Shown here: positions 1-10,413 of the stretch, piece by piece | Layout of the letters: every line of letters begins with the position of its first letter | Numbering within the stretch: position 1 is the first letter of the stretch | DNA from: Nannocystis sp. RBIL2 | GTDB taxonomy: Bacteria > Myxococcota_A > Polyangia > Nannocystales > Nannocystaceae | Direction: 5' to 3' | Assembly (NCBI RefSeq): GCF_026626745.1 | Contig: NZ_JAPNJW010000002.1 | Coordinates: 4,922,151 to 4,986,150, forward strand | Length of the DNA: 64,000 nt | The notes under the pieces: generated by a model | What the model was told of the DNA's origin: nothing | The model's database searches: none | The model's input: the letters and a program-made list of their open reading frames with translations, nothing else | Made by a program: the position numbers and the translations under genes

Positions 1-567
1 GACAACTTCGGCCGCGCCCAGGGTTACCTCGAGCGGCAGATCCGCCGCTGGATGGATCAGTGGGAGCGCGTCCACACCCGCGACGTCCCCGAGCCGGTCG
101 AGCTGGCCGGTCGCCTGCGCCTGGGCCTGCCCACGCGCTCCGATCGCAGCATCGTCCACGGCGACTATCGCCTCGACAACGTGATCCTCGCGCCCGACCG
201 CATCGAGGTGGCGGCGATCGTCGACTGGGAGATGTGCACCCTCGGCGATCCGCTGGCCGACCTCGGCCTCGCGCTGGTCTACTGGGACCCGCTCACCGAG
301 CCGGTCCTGGGCGTACGGCACATTCGCAGCTCCGAGAATTTTTTCCCGGGGGCCGAAGAGCTGGTCGCGCGCTATTCACGACAGTCCGGCCGGGCCCTCG
401 CCGACCTCGATTTCTACGTCGCCCTCGGCTTCTTCAAATTGGCAGTGATCGCCGAGGGTATCTATCAACGCTACTGCGCCGGCCTGACCGTCGGTGACGG
501 CTTCGCGACGACCGGCGACGCAGTGCTGCCGCTGCTCCGCGCCGGCATCGAACGCCTGTCGACCTGA
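1..567 (+). CDS. Phosphotransferase family protein (APH/choline-kinase fold), 5' end outside window
   Basis: The frame is open from base 1 with no start in view, so only the C-terminal 188 residues are seen. They contain the catalytic loop HGDYRLDN (visible residues 53-60) and the metal-binding segment VDWEMCTLGDPLADLG, the two signatures of the aminoglycoside-phosphotransferase/choline-kinase superfamily. The wording of the second motif is typical of the subgroup found beside acyl-CoA dehydrogenases (ACAD10 N-terminal-like), whose substrates are mostly unknown; ATP-dependent phosphorylation of a small hydroxylated molecule is the family expectation. Acyl-CoA dehydrogenases lie 9 kb downstream but on the other strand, so a shared pathway is only a guess. 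Nothing suggests true antibiotic resistance. Confidence 0.85.
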   Translation, partial: DNFGRAQGYLERQIRRWMDQWERVHTRDVPEPVELAGRLRLGLPTRSDRSIVHGDYRLDNVILAPDRIEVAAIVDWEMCTLGDPLADLGLALVYWDPLTEPVLGVRHIRSSENFFPGAEELVARYSRQSGRALADLDFYVALGFFKLAVIAEGIYQRYCAGLTVGDGFATTGDAVLPLLRAGIERLST

Positions 568-618
568 GCCTTCATTCAGGCATTGACATCCGCCCCGCCC
601 TCGCAGTTGTCTCCCCGC

Positions 619-3267
619 GTGAGCGCCCCCCAGCCGCGCAAGAAAGCCCCCGCCAAGAAGGCGGCCGCGAAGTCCCCTCTCCCGCCGTTCGACGACCTCG
701 ACGAGGCCGCCCTGACCGCGCTGGCGGGCACCCTCGACAAGACGTTCGACGAGTTCGCAGTCGAGAAGAAGCTCGCCAAAGCGGTCGGCGACGCGCGGCA
801 ATATTCGCTGCTGGTCCACCTGATCGCCCACGGCGCAGTCGCGCCGCAGGCCGGCACAGTCAGCGTGGCGCTGCGACAGATGCGTCACGACCCCGACGTC
901 GCCGTGCCGAACCTCGTCGCGTGGGTCGGCAAGCTGTCCAAGACGTCGAAGTCGTTCTGGAACAGCAAGTCGGTGTCCTCGAGCCTGCTGCCCGACTGGG
1001 ACATCACGATGCAGGAGCTGGCGGCCCAGGCGTTGCTCCGCGATCCGTCCGGCTTCGTCGCCGCCGCGGCCAAGTGGAAGCAGGCCAACCTGCGCCTCGG
1101 CGCCCACTTCCTGCTCGGCGTCTCGGGCCACGCAGTGCCGGCGGAGATCGCCGCCGACGTGCTGCAGACGATCGCCGCCGCCGAGGCCGGCACGCCGCCG
1201 TTTCGCCCGCAGTTCTTCTTCGTCAAAAACGGCGCGCTGACGTCCTGGAATCTCAACAGCCGCGACGACGCGCGCGCAGTGGCCCTGCACTTCGGCGACG
1301 CCGCCGCGTGGGACGCCGCGCTGGCGACCGCGATGCTCGGCGGCAAGTGGAGCCGCGTGCGCGACGTGCCCGCGGCCGTGCTCGCCGGTCTGCCGCTCGA
1401 CGCGTTCATGGCGATCCTGCTGGCCGAGAACCGCAACCCCGGCGACGACCCCGAGGCCCTGTTCGCAGTCCTCGACGCCCGCCGCGACGACCTCGCCGCG
1501 GTCGCCGACGCGGCGCGTGGCCTGGCCTCGGAGACAGGTGCACAGCGGCTGCTGCGCGAGGTGCTGCTCGTGTGGACCTTGCAGCGCGGCCTCGATCGCG
1601 GCGTCGCCCCGACCGAGGCGCAGGTCCGCGAGCTGCGGGACATCGGCCAGCCGCAGGTCTACGCGGCGAGCGAACCCGACGTGCAGAGGCCGCTGCGCGC
1701 GGCCTACGACGCGATCTTCTCCGCGTTGCCGCGGGAAGTCGCGCTGGCCATCGCCGCCGATCGCCAGGGCAGCGGCAAGCACGGCCTCGTCGCCATCCTC
1801 CGCTCGCACCTCGACCCGACGCTGCTGCAGCGGGCCATCGCCAGCGAGGGCGCGACGTCCCTGATCACCCTCGGCCCCCGCGTCCTGCCGGCCCTCGTCG
1901 AGGCGCTGCTGCAGACGCCGCCGATGTGGCAGGTCCAGCGGGCCCGCGGCCGCGTCATCGTGATCGGCACCGACCCCGCGAGCGGCCGCGAGATCTTCGC
2001 AGTCGACAGCGGCCAGCAAGTGGCCATCAGCGACGGCCTCCGCAGCGTCGACACGCCGTGGGGTACCGTCGCCGACGCGATCGCGCTCGCGCAGGCGGAG
2101 GCGTGGCTGGCGGCCGCCCACGCCCAGCACGCGGCGAAGATGCAGCAGCGCGCCGCCAGCGTCGCCGCCCTCGACGGTCAGTCCTTCGACACCGCGACCG
2201 GAGAGCTCGGCCACGCGATCCACGGCATCCTCGCCGCCGGCAGCGGCCCGCTCGACGCCGACGAGCGCGCCGCGGTCGATCGCCTCGGCCCGGTGGTGCT
2301 GCAGCTCGGGCTCGCCTGGGGTCATCCCGAGCGCACTGACAAGTTCCTCCGGCGCCTCGGCGACGACGAGCGCCAGCGCGTCCTGCAGCGCGCGATCGAG
2401 GTCGCCGCGAAGCCGCAGCGGGCCTTCGCCTTCGCCGCTCTCATGCCGCGAGCGGGGCGCGTCGCGTTCACGCGGGCGATGTTCCAGCGGAGCGCGACGG
2501 TAGTCCACGACGAGGGCTTCGCGGCCGGCCTCCGCGCCGTCGGCCCCGAGCAGGTCGCCGAGGCCACCGCGGGCATCGAGCTCGACACTGCGACGCTGCA
2601 ACGCCTGCAGCGCGCGTTCACTCCGCAGCAGTTCGAGCAATTTAAAAATGCTCGCCGCCTCGCGCCGCGCACCTGGCTCGAGGACTTCGCCGCGGTCGTC
2701 CGCGAGCACGGCGGGCCCAGCGAATCATTGTACGTGCTCGAGACCGACGACCGGGCCGGCGTACCGTCCCCGCGGACTGCGTCGAGCTGGTCGGTCGTCG
2801 GCGGCCGCGGCCTCGGCATCGAGGCCCCGCTCGCGGCCGACGGCGATCCGATGGACCACGTCCTCACCCTCGACCTGCGCGAGCTGCCCTCGCTGGCGTC
2901 GCGCTACCCCGGCGCGCGCGCGATCTCGTGGTTCACGCCGTCGACTGCGCCCGATCAGTACGAGGGCGCCCGAATCGTCGCAGTCGGCGACGACGCGACG
3001 CCGCCGGTCGACGGCCGGCCGCTGCACGTGTTCACGGTCGCCGTGCCGTCGGCGGTGTTCACCGGCGGGGAGGCGCCACCGGTGCAGGCGGCGCGGCGGC
3101 TGTTGTGGCAGCGGGCCGGCTGGTGCCTCGGTGGACCTCTCGGCGTCCAGGCCGAGGTCGACCTCGACGATTTCCTCATGCAGCTGCTCGACCGGATCGG
3201 CCTCAGCTTCGGCGACGGCGCGATCTACGTCGCCGGCAGCGGCCGGGCCCTGTTTCAGGCAGGATGA
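619..3267 (+). CDS. Large hypothetical protein with a DUF1963/YwqG-like C-terminal part
   Basis: A protein of about 882 residues that I do not recognise as a whole. The N-terminus is Lys/Ala/Pro-rich (KKAPAKKAAAK), the centre is an Ala/Leu-rich helical region that could be repeat-like, and the last 180 residues read like the DUF1963/YwqG fold: DPMDHVLTLDLRELP, a variable middle, then FLMQLLDR and FGDGAIYV near the end. No signal peptide or membrane segment is visible. The start is uncertain: TTG at 583 and GTG at 619 are both in frame and neither has a good ribosome binding site; I prefer GTG 619. The stop lies 15 bases from the stop of the convergent protease gene. Function unknown. Confidence 0.75.
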   Translation: MSAPQPRKKAPAKKAAAKSPLPPFDDLDEAALTALAGTLDKTFDEFAVEKKLAKAVGDARQYSLLVHLIAHGAVAPQAGTVSVALRQMRHDPDVAVPNLVAWVGKLSKTSKSFWNSKSVSSSLLPDWDITMQELAAQALLRDPSGFVAAAAKWKQANLRLGAHFLLGVSGHAVPAEIAADVLQTIAAAEAGTPPFRPQFFFVKNGALTSWNLNSRDDARAVALHFGDAAAWDAALATAMLGGKWSRVRDVPAAVLAGLPLDAFMAILLAENRNPGDDPEALFAVLDARRDDLAAVADAARGLASETGAQRLLREVLLVWTLQRGLDRGVAPTEAQVRELRDIGQPQVYAASEPDVQRPLRAAYDAIFSALPREVALAIAADRQGSGKHGLVAILRSHLDPTLLQRAIASEGATSLITLGPRVLPALVEALLQTPPMWQVQRARGRVIVIGTDPASGREIFAVDSGQQVAISDGLRSVDTPWGTVADAIALAQAEAWLAAAHAQHAAKMQQRAASVAALDGQSFDTATGELGHAIHGILAAGSGPLDADERAAVDRLGPVVLQLGLAWGHPERTDKFLRRLGDDERQRVLQRAIEVAAKPQRAFAFAALMPRAGRVAFTRAMFQRSATVVHDEGFAAGLRAVGPEQVAEATAGIELDTATLQRLQRAFTPQQFEQFKNARRLAPRTWLEDFAAVVREHGGPSESLYVLETDDRAGVPSPRTASSWSVVGGRGLGIEAPLAADGDPMDHVLTLDLRELPSLASRYPGARAISWFTPSTAPDQYEGARIVAVGDDATPPVDGRPLHVFTVAVPSAVFTGGEAPPVQAARRLLWQRAGWCLGGPLGVQAEVDLDDFLMQLLDRIGLSFGDGAIYVAGSGRALFQAG

Positions 3268-3282
3268 CGGCAACAGCACGGC

Positions 3283-4197
3283 TCAGCGGAAGAACGCGAA
3301 CTGCCCGGACATGCGACTCCGCTGTCCGGGGGTGAATCGGTCCCTGCAACTATCATTGGTGTAATCCATGTAGTTGTGGATCGGGTCGACGCCGGAGGCC
3401 TTGCAGCTGTCACGGGTCGCGGGGCAGCCGGAGGCGGGGGTCGACTCGGCCGGCGTGTCGCTGACGAAGTCGCCGAACGTCGAGCAGCCGTTCTGAAAGG
3501 TGTGATAGAGGCCCAGCCAGTGGCCGACCTCGTGGACCGCAGTGACGCCGCTGTTGAAGCCCGCAGCGGCGCCGCCGGGCAAGGTGGCGTGGTCGACGAC
3601 GATGCCGTCGTCGTCCGGATCGAGGCCGTACCACCACGGAAAAGTGGCCCACCCCAGCAGGTTCAGGGCGTTGACGACATAGATGTTGAGAGTCGCGGCG
3701 CCGCCGACCCGGAGGGTGCTCTTCGCCTCCGACTCCGCGGCGCTGTCCTGGGCCATGTTGAACCAGGCGGTCTTGCGGGTGCGAGTCACGCCGGCGCGCG
3801 CAAAGCTGAAACCTGTGCTCGCGAAGGCCGAATTGAGCACCGCGATCTGCTGATCGATCCGCGCCTCCGATACGTCGCCCACCCCGCTGTCGTCGCTGAT
3901 CACATGGACATACACCGGGATCGCCGCCCGGACCTCGGCAGGAGGCGGCGCGACTGCCATGCGCTCGCGGAACTCCGCCTCCAGCGCGACGACCTCGGCG
4001 GCAGTCGGGTGATTGCCGCAGCTGCCGTCATGCGCCGGCTCGCTGGCCAGGACCTCGAGCTCGCAGGCCTCTGCCTCACAGAAGCCCCGCGGATCGTCGG
4101 TGACGTCCGGCACTTCTTCCGATTCGACCTCCTCGACCACCTCGCACGCCAGCGCGACCGCGCAGACGCCAAGCCACCACAGTCCGTTTATCTTCAT
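3283..4197 (-). CDS. Secreted M43-family zinc metalloprotease, lipoprotein
   Basis: A 304-residue protein. The ATG at 4197 is chosen because GGGAG lies 6-7 bases upstream and gives a proper signal (MKINGLWWLGVCAVALAC) ending in a lipobox with Cys18; longer readings add a non-secretory extension. An acidic linker follows. The catalytic site is HEVGHWLGLYH at residues 222-232 (His222, Glu223, His226, His232), with the Met-turn MDY at 277-279, which is diagnostic of the M43 cytophagalysin/pappalysin-like metzincins. Several Cys residues around the active site probably form disulfides, as expected outside the cytoplasm. The gene stands alone; the likely role is extracellular or surface proteolysis, consistent with a predatory lifestyle, though the substrate cannot be told. 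Confidence 0.9.
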   Translation of the reverse strand: MKINGLWWLGVCAVALACEVVEEVESEEVPDVTDDPRGFCEAEACELEVLASEPAHDGSCGNHPTAAEVVALEAEFRERMAVAPPPAEVRAAIPVYVHVISDDSGVGDVSEARIDQQIAVLNSAFASTGFSFARAGVTRTRKTAWFNMAQDSAAESEAKSTLRVGGAATLNIYVVNALNLLGWATFPWWYGLDPDDDGIVVDHATLPGGAAAGFNSGVTAVHEVGHWLGLYHTFQNGCSTFGDFVSDTPAESTPASGCPATRDSCKASGVDPIHNYMDYTNDSCRDRFTPGQRSRMSGQFAFFR

Positions 4198-4584
4198 ACC
4201 CGTCTCCCGCCCGTTTCGAGGGCTCCGTCCAGGTATGGCGAGATCGTGCGAGGCAGCCAGCCGAGGGTCACGGGCAACGTCGGTCGCGGCACATCCCGGC
4301 GCGCGGTACGGCCTCGTGCCGCAGTGCACGCGTCGATGGACTCACGAACCACCGCAGCGCCGGGACCTTGTCTGTGATCTCAATGATCGCAGGCCGTCTG
4401 CATCCCACGATGTAGTCGCAAGCGTACACGACAGCCGCCACTCACAGCACCGGGGCCCGCGGCCCCAATGCAGCCACCACGTTCCGCAGCGCAGCAGGCG
4501 CCGCATTCATACCAGCGGGCGCGCACCCGTGCGCTTCGCCGACGCGCGGGCCTCGGAGTCGGGCCCGCGCACGACCTCCACGAG
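4198..4584. other. Intergenic region between the protease gene and the catabolic operon end
   Basis: This stretch lies upstream of the M43 gene and downstream of the aldehyde dehydrogenase gene. I see no convincing gene. It holds the strong GC hairpin at 4544-4570 and a smaller one (GGGGCC-CGC-GGCCCC) at 4452-4466. The protease promoter should be here but no clear -35/-10 pair can be read. Confidence 0.5.
4544..4570 (-). terminator. GC-rich hairpin after the catabolic operon
   Basis: A perfect 9-bp stem (GCGCGGGCC / GGCCCGCGC) with a 9-base loop begins 14 bases after the stop codon of the aldehyde dehydrogenase gene. No T-run follows on the minus strand, so it is a terminator-like or 3'-protecting structure rather than a textbook intrinsic terminator. 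Confidence 0.45.
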
Positions 4585-6039
4585 CTATCCGCCGATCTCG
4601 CGCTTCAGCGTCTTGCGGGTCTTTTCATTGTAGGGCGGCTTCAGCCCCGCGAGTCCTGCGATGTCGAGCTTCGGCTGCTTGTAGATCGCCTTCGTGTGGC
4701 TGAACGTTTTAAAACCGTCGAAGCCGTGGTAGCTGCCCATGCCGGACGGGCCGATGCCGCCGAACGGCAGGTCTTCCGGCACCCCGTGGAAGACCACGTC
4801 GTTGAGCGTCACCCCGCCGGACACCGTGCGCTCGACCACGCGGCGCTCCTCGGCCGAGTCGTCGCCGAAGTAGTACAGGGCCAGCGGGCGCTCGCCGGCG
4901 TTGACGTACGCGATCGCCTCTTCCGTGCGGTCGTACGGCACGAGCGGCAGGATGGGCCCGAAGATCTCCTCGCGGGTGATCCGCATCTCCGGCGTCGTGT
5001 TGCGGACCAGGTGCAGCGGCATCTTGTTGCTGCTCGCGCCCGCGAAGTCCTCGTTGCCCGGGTTGATCGCGATCACCTCCGCGCCCTTGGCCTTCGCGTC
5101 CTCGAGCAGGCCTTGCAGGCGCTCGCGGTGGCGGCCGTCGACGATCGACGTGTAGTCGTCGTTGGCGAGCATCGTCGGGTACAGGCGAGCGACAGCGGCC
5201 TGCAGCGCGGCGACGATCGCCGCCTCCTTGGCCCGCGGCACCAGCATGTAATCGGGCGCGAGGCACACCTGGCCGGCGTTGAGCAGCTTGCCGGCGACCA
5301 CGCGCTCGGTCGCGCGGGCGACGTCGGCGCTCTCGCCGACGATCACCGGCGACTTGCCGCCGAGCTCGAGCGTCGTCGGCACCAGGTTGTCGGCGGCGGC
5401 GTGGAGGATGTGGCGGGCGATGCCGGTGCCGCCGGTGAAGATCAGGTGGTCGAACGGCAGGCCGGCGAACGCCTTGCCGATGTCCGCGCCGCCGAGGATG
5501 AACGCGAGCTCGTGCTCGGGGAAGAACCGCGCCGCCAGCTCGCGCATCAGCTCCGCGGTGCGCGGCGTGTGCTCGGACGGCTTGACCATCGCCCGGTTGC
5601 CGGCGGCGAAGATCTGCGCGAGCGGATCGAAGGTCAGGTAGACGGGGAAGTTCCACGGCGAGATCACGCCGACGACGCCCTTCGGCTGGTGTTCGACGTG
5701 GGCGCGCGCGCCCAGCAGGGCCAGCGGGAAGTCGAGCTTGCGCTTCTCGGGCCGCATCCAGCGGTCGACGTGGGCCAGCGCGTGCTTCAGCGCCTTCACC
5801 GACGACATGATGTCGGTGATCGTCGACTGCGTGGCCGAGCGGTGGCCGAAGTCGGCCGACAGCGCCTGCGTCAATCGGTCCTGGTTGTTCATCACGAGCT
5901 CGAGCGCCCGCCGCAGCCGGTCCTTGCGGATCGCCGCGCCCACCGGGAGCTCGGCGGTGAACGCCTCGCGCTGGCGTCGCAGGACGTCGCGCATGTGCGC
6001 CAGGGTCGATTCATCGCTCGCTGCCTGCTGGTTCTCCAT
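4585..6039 (-). CDS. Aldehyde dehydrogenase, coniferyl-aldehyde dehydrogenase type
   Basis: A 484-residue NAD(P)-dependent aldehyde dehydrogenase. Visible hallmarks are PWNFPVYLTFDPL (cofactor-domain entry), FTGGTGIARHI (nucleotide binding), the general base in TLELGGKSP and the nucleophile Cys in NAGQVCLAPDY. The DYMLVP and PFGGIGPSGMGSYHG segments are typical of the coniferyl-aldehyde dehydrogenase branch, which oxidises hydrophobic and unsaturated aldehydes to acids. GAGGAG sits 6 bases before the ATG. It is the last gene of the operon that begins at 14844, with an 81-base gap to the synthetase gene. In this context it would oxidise aldehyde products of the RoxA-like oxygenase to acids for CoA activation; that step is inferred from context. 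Confidence 0.92.
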   Translation of the reverse strand: MENQQAASDESTLAHMRDVLRRQREAFTAELPVGAAIRKDRLRRALELVMNNQDRLTQALSADFGHRSATQSTITDIMSSVKALKHALAHVDRWMRPEKRKLDFPLALLGARAHVEHQPKGVVGVISPWNFPVYLTFDPLAQIFAAGNRAMVKPSEHTPRTAELMRELAARFFPEHELAFILGGADIGKAFAGLPFDHLIFTGGTGIARHILHAAADNLVPTTLELGGKSPVIVGESADVARATERVVAGKLLNAGQVCLAPDYMLVPRAKEAAIVAALQAAVARLYPTMLANDDYTSIVDGRHRERLQGLLEDAKAKGAEVIAINPGNEDFAGASSNKMPLHLVRNTTPEMRITREEIFGPILPLVPYDRTEEAIAYVNAGERPLALYYFGDDSAEERRVVERTVSGGVTLNDVVFHGVPEDLPFGGIGPSGMGSYHGFDGFKTFSHTKAIYKQPKLDIAGLAGLKPPYNEKTRKTLKREIGG

Positions 6040-6120
6040 GGTGCTCTCCTCGCTGCTGCTTCATGGTCGCGCGCCGCCGCGACGACTTCAACACCTGTTC
6101 GCCGCCGGCTCGCACCGCAC

Positions 6121-7677
6121 TCAGCTGACCGCCCGCTCGCGACCGTGCCAGAACGGCGCCCGCAGCTCGCGCTTGAGCAGCTTGCCGGTCGGCGTGCGCG
6201 GCAGCGCGGCGACCACCGACACGCCGACGGGGACCTTGAACTTGGCCAGGTGCTGGCGAGCGAACGCCTGCAGCTCCTGCGGGTCGACCGTCGCGCCGGG
6301 CCGCGCGACCACCACCGCGAACGGCGACTCGCCCCACACGTCGGAGGGGATGCCGATCACCGCGACGTCGGCGACGCTGGGGTGCTTCATCAGGACGTTC
6401 TCGACCTCGGCGGGGTAGATGTTCTCGCCGCCGGAGATGATCATGTCCTTCACGCGGTCGTGGATGTACAGATAGCCGTCGTCGTCGAAGTAGCCGATGT
6501 CGCCGGTCTTGAGCCAGCCGTCGACCGTGACCGACGAAGCCGTGCCCTCGGCGTTGCGCCAATAGCCCAGCATGTTCTGGCGCGAGCGCGTCCAGATCTC
6601 CCCGGGCACGCCGATCGGCGATTCGGTCCCCGTGTCGGGCCCGACGATCTTCAGCTCGACCCCCTCATGCGGCTTGCCGGCCGCGCGCAAGCGGTGGCGA
6701 TGCGGCCCCTGCGGATCGTGGTCCTCCGGCGGCAGCGTGACGATCGCCCCCGTGGTCTCGGTGAGCCCGTAGGCCTGCGCGAACTTGCAGCCCATCAAGC
6801 GCACCGCGCCGGCCAGCACCGGCTCGCTGATCGGCGACGCGCCGTAGACGACGAGCTCGAGGCTCGAGAAGTCGCCGGTGGCCGCAGCAGGCACCTGCTG
6901 CATGAAGTGCAGCAGCACCGGCACGAGGAAGGCATGGGTCACCCCGTGCTGGCCGATCAGCTTGATCAGTCCGGTCGGGTCGACGTCGCGGACCACCACC
7001 GACTTGCAGCCGTGGAACATGCCGACCATCGCCCAGCCGCCGCCGCCGACGTGGAACAGCGGCAGGGCGACCAGGTTGACCGAATCGCCGCTCACGCCCC
7101 ACATCTTGGCCGACGTCGGCAAGAGGCCGAACACGTTGTCGTGGCTGAGCAGCACGCCCTTCGGGTTGCCCGTGGTGCCCGAGGAGTAGAACTGGAACGC
7201 GACGTCGCTGCCGGTGGTCGCCACGCCCGGATCGACGTCGGCGCCGGCGTCGCGCCAGGCCGCGTACGACTGTTGTGATGCGTCGCCGCCGATCACCACC
7301 AGGGTCTGCACCGTCTCCAGCGCCCCAGCCAGCTCTGCCACCAAGGGCATGAATTCGGCGCCGACCACGAACACCCGCGCCTCGGCGTCGTTGACGATGA
7401 ACCCCACCTCGCGCGCGGTCAGGCGGAAGTTGACCGCGACCAGCACCGCGCCGAGCTTGGCGGCGGCGAACAGCAGCTCGAAGTACTCGTTGCAGTTCTT
7501 GTCGAGGAACGCAACGCGGTCGCCGAAGCCGATCCCGGCCTTTTGCAGCGCGTCGGCGACCTGGTTCGAGCGCGATTGCAGCTCGGCCCAGGTGAGGCTC
7601 TGGTCGCCGCACACCAGCGCGACCCCGTCGGGGCGATCGGCGGCGTGGGTACGGATCACGGACGAGATCGTGGTCAT
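6121..7677 (-). CDS. Acyl-CoA synthetase, AMP-forming (class I adenylate-forming)
   Basis: A 518-residue ATP-dependent CoA ligase. The phosphate-binding loop YSSGTTGNPKG, the adenine-site motif YGLTETTG, the hinge motif WLKTGDIGYFDDDGYLYIHD followed by RVKDMIISGGENIYP, and the C-terminal catalytic Lys in PRTPTGKLLKREL are all intact. Length and motifs fit medium/long-chain or aryl/terpenoid acid CoA ligases; the acid specificity cannot be read from sequence. GAGGAGG lies 7 bases before the ATG. Only 13 bases separate it from the upstream DUF4334 gene. It would activate the acids made by the neighbouring dehydrogenases so that the three acyl-CoA dehydrogenases of the operon can act. Confidence 0.93.
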   Translation of the reverse strand: MTTISSVIRTHAADRPDGVALVCGDQSLTWAELQSRSNQVADALQKAGIGFGDRVAFLDKNCNEYFELLFAAAKLGAVLVAVNFRLTAREVGFIVNDAEARVFVVGAEFMPLVAELAGALETVQTLVVIGGDASQQSYAAWRDAGADVDPGVATTGSDVAFQFYSSGTTGNPKGVLLSHDNVFGLLPTSAKMWGVSGDSVNLVALPLFHVGGGGWAMVGMFHGCKSVVVRDVDPTGLIKLIGQHGVTHAFLVPVLLHFMQQVPAAATGDFSSLELVVYGASPISEPVLAGAVRLMGCKFAQAYGLTETTGAIVTLPPEDHDPQGPHRHRLRAAGKPHEGVELKIVGPDTGTESPIGVPGEIWTRSRQNMLGYWRNAEGTASSVTVDGWLKTGDIGYFDDDGYLYIHDRVKDMIISGGENIYPAEVENVLMKHPSVADVAVIGIPSDVWGESPFAVVVARPGATVDPQELQAFARQHLAKFKVPVGVSVVAALPRTPTGKLLKRELRAPFWHGRERAVS

Positions 7678-7690
7678 GTCGAGGCCTCCT

Positions 7691-8161
7691 CTACGGTGAT
7701 GGCAGCCGGCGCAGGTAAAAGAACAGCGGCGCCGCGTCGCCCTTGCGGTCCATGACGCCGAGCACCGCGTCGTCGTCGATCTTGCGGAAGTGGTCGAAGA
7801 TCGGGTGCTTGTCGTAGATCATCGTCGCGGTGGCGACCCCGCGGTAGTGCACCAGCCGCAGCGAGGCCTTGCCGAGGATCGGGTTCGCGACCCGGCGGCC
7901 GTGCTCGTCGCGGCTGACGATCGGGTCGACGTCATTGTCGTCGTGGAACGACTTGCCGACCCACCCGATCGCAGTCAGCTGCAGCTCGCCCGGGTGACCG
8001 GTGCGGAACACCCCGCCCTCCCACTCGCCGCGCATGAACGCGGTGTCGATCGGCGGCAGGGCGTCGTACAGCGCGTGCAGGGCGTCGGCGTTCGTCTCGC
8101 CGCCGCCGGCGATCAGGTCGTACAGAGCGCGCGTGGCAATCGTGGCAGTGTCGCTCGTCAT
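7691..8161 (-). CDS. GXWXG/DUF4334 domain protein
   Basis: A 156-residue cytoplasmic protein. It has the N-terminal GXWXG signature (FMRGEWEGG, about residues 38-46) and the DUF4334 C-terminal part (DKHPIFDHFRKIDDDAVLGVMD). The reaction of this family is not established; members occur in lipid, terpenoid and aromatic degradation clusters and have a lipocalin-like look, which suggests ligand binding. The ATG at 8161 overlaps the stop of the alcohol dehydrogenase gene (ATGA), so the two are translationally coupled. In this operon a role in binding or processing a hydrophobic intermediate is a guess. Confidence 0.85.
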   Translation of the reverse strand: MTSDTATIATRALYDLIAGGGETNADALHALYDALPPIDTAFMRGEWEGGVFRTGHPGELQLTAIGWVGKSFHDDNDVDPIVSRDEHGRRVANPILGKASLRLVHYRGVATATMIYDKHPIFDHFRKIDDDAVLGVMDRKGDAAPLFFYLRRLPSP

Positions 8162-9248
8162 GGCATCATCCTCAGGACCGGCTTGATGACCCGCCCGGCC
8201 AGCATGTCGGCCGCGGCCTCGTTGATCTGTTCGAAGGGATAGGTGGTGACGATCTGCTCGAGCGGCAGCTCGCCGCGCCGGTACCAGTCGACGAGCCGCG
8301 GGATGAAGGTGCGCGGGTCGGCGTCGCCCTCGATGGTGCCGCGCAGGCTGCGGCCGCTCGCCATCAAGCGGTTGAGGTCGAGCGTCAGGCTGGCCCCGCG
8401 CGCGCTGAGGCCGGCGAGCGCGATCCGCCCGCGCGGGTGCAGGGCGTTGTAGGCGGCCTCGATGACCTCCGGCCGGCCGGTGTTGTCGAACGCGAGCGTC
8501 AGGCCGCCGAGGCGCTTCAGCGCGGCGCCGAGGTCGGCCTGCGCGTTGTCGACGACCTCGGTGGCCCCGAGCGCGCGCGCCGTCTCGAGTCGCTCGGCGC
8601 GGACGTCGACCGCGACGATCCGCGCGCAGCCGGCGATCTTCGCCGCCATGATCGCGGCGAGGCCGACGGTGCCGCAGCCGAAGACGCCGATCGCGTCGTC
8701 CGGCTCGGGCCGCAGCACGTTGACGACCGCGCCCGCGCCGGTCTGCACGCCGCACGCGAGCGAGGTCATGAGCGGGCCCGGCAGGTCCTCGCCGAGCGGC
8801 ACGAGGTTGTGCGCCGACGCGATCGCGTGGCTGGCGAACGCCGACTGGCCGAAGAAGTGCCCCGTCAGCGCGCGGCCGGCCTGCGAGATCGGCGAAGAGC
8901 CGTCGAGCCGGCGCGCGAACAGGTTGTAATCGCGGGCGTGGCGGCAGTACGCCGGCAGCTCGGCCGCACAGCTCGGACAGCGACCGCACGCGCCGAAGCT
9001 CATCACCACCCGCGCGCCGACGACGAGGCCGGTGACGCCCTCGCCGAGCGCGACGATCCGGCCGACGCCCTCGTGCCCGAGCACTGCCGGCAGGGGGGTG
9101 CCGTAGTCGTGATCCTTGGCAGTGAGGTCGGTGTGGCAGATCCCGCAAGCCTCGACCTCGACGAGGACTTCGTCGGCGCGCGGGCCCTCGAGCTCGACCT
9201 CTTCGATGCGAAACGGCTCGCGCGCGCGGGCGACTGCGGCGCGGATCT

Positions 9249-9252
<4 letters not shown>
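8158..9252 (-). CDS. Zinc-dependent alcohol dehydrogenase (class III-like MDR)
   Basis: A 364-residue medium-chain dehydrogenase/reductase. It has CGICHTDL and GHEGVGRI (catalytic zinc ligands), a structural-zinc cluster of four Cys (CGRCPSC...C) around residues 84-98, and the NAD-binding GCGTVGL. The overall pattern matches class III-type alcohol dehydrogenases, which reversibly oxidise alcohols to aldehydes. The start at 9252 is fixed by the ATGA overlap with the preceding acyl-CoA dehydrogenase; a longer open frame exists upstream but is only the shadow of that gene. In the operon it could interconvert alcohol and aldehyde intermediates before the aldehyde dehydrogenase. Confidence 0.92.
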
Positions 9253-10400
<1,148 letters not shown>

Positions 10401-10413
10401 GGGGTGGCTCCGT

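Noticed and set aside
1..567. Aminoglycoside resistance determinant
   Set aside because: The phosphotransferase motif wording fits the metabolic ACAD10-like subgroup; no resistance-gene signature or mobile context.
376..2709. 777-codon open frame on the minus strand opposite the large hypothetical gene
   Set aside because: Arg/Gly/Ala/Glu-rich translation without domains, a mirror of GC-rich codons of the real plus-strand gene.
3304..3330. CCCGGACA-N11-TGTCCGGG inverted repeat
   Set aside because: It lies inside the end of the M43 coding sequence, has a longer loop than the intergenic stem-loop family and is probably coincidental.
4468..7278. 936-codon plus-strand open frame over the aldehyde dehydrogenase and synthetase genes
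   Set aside because: Shadow frame; both minus-strand genes have intact catalytic motifs.
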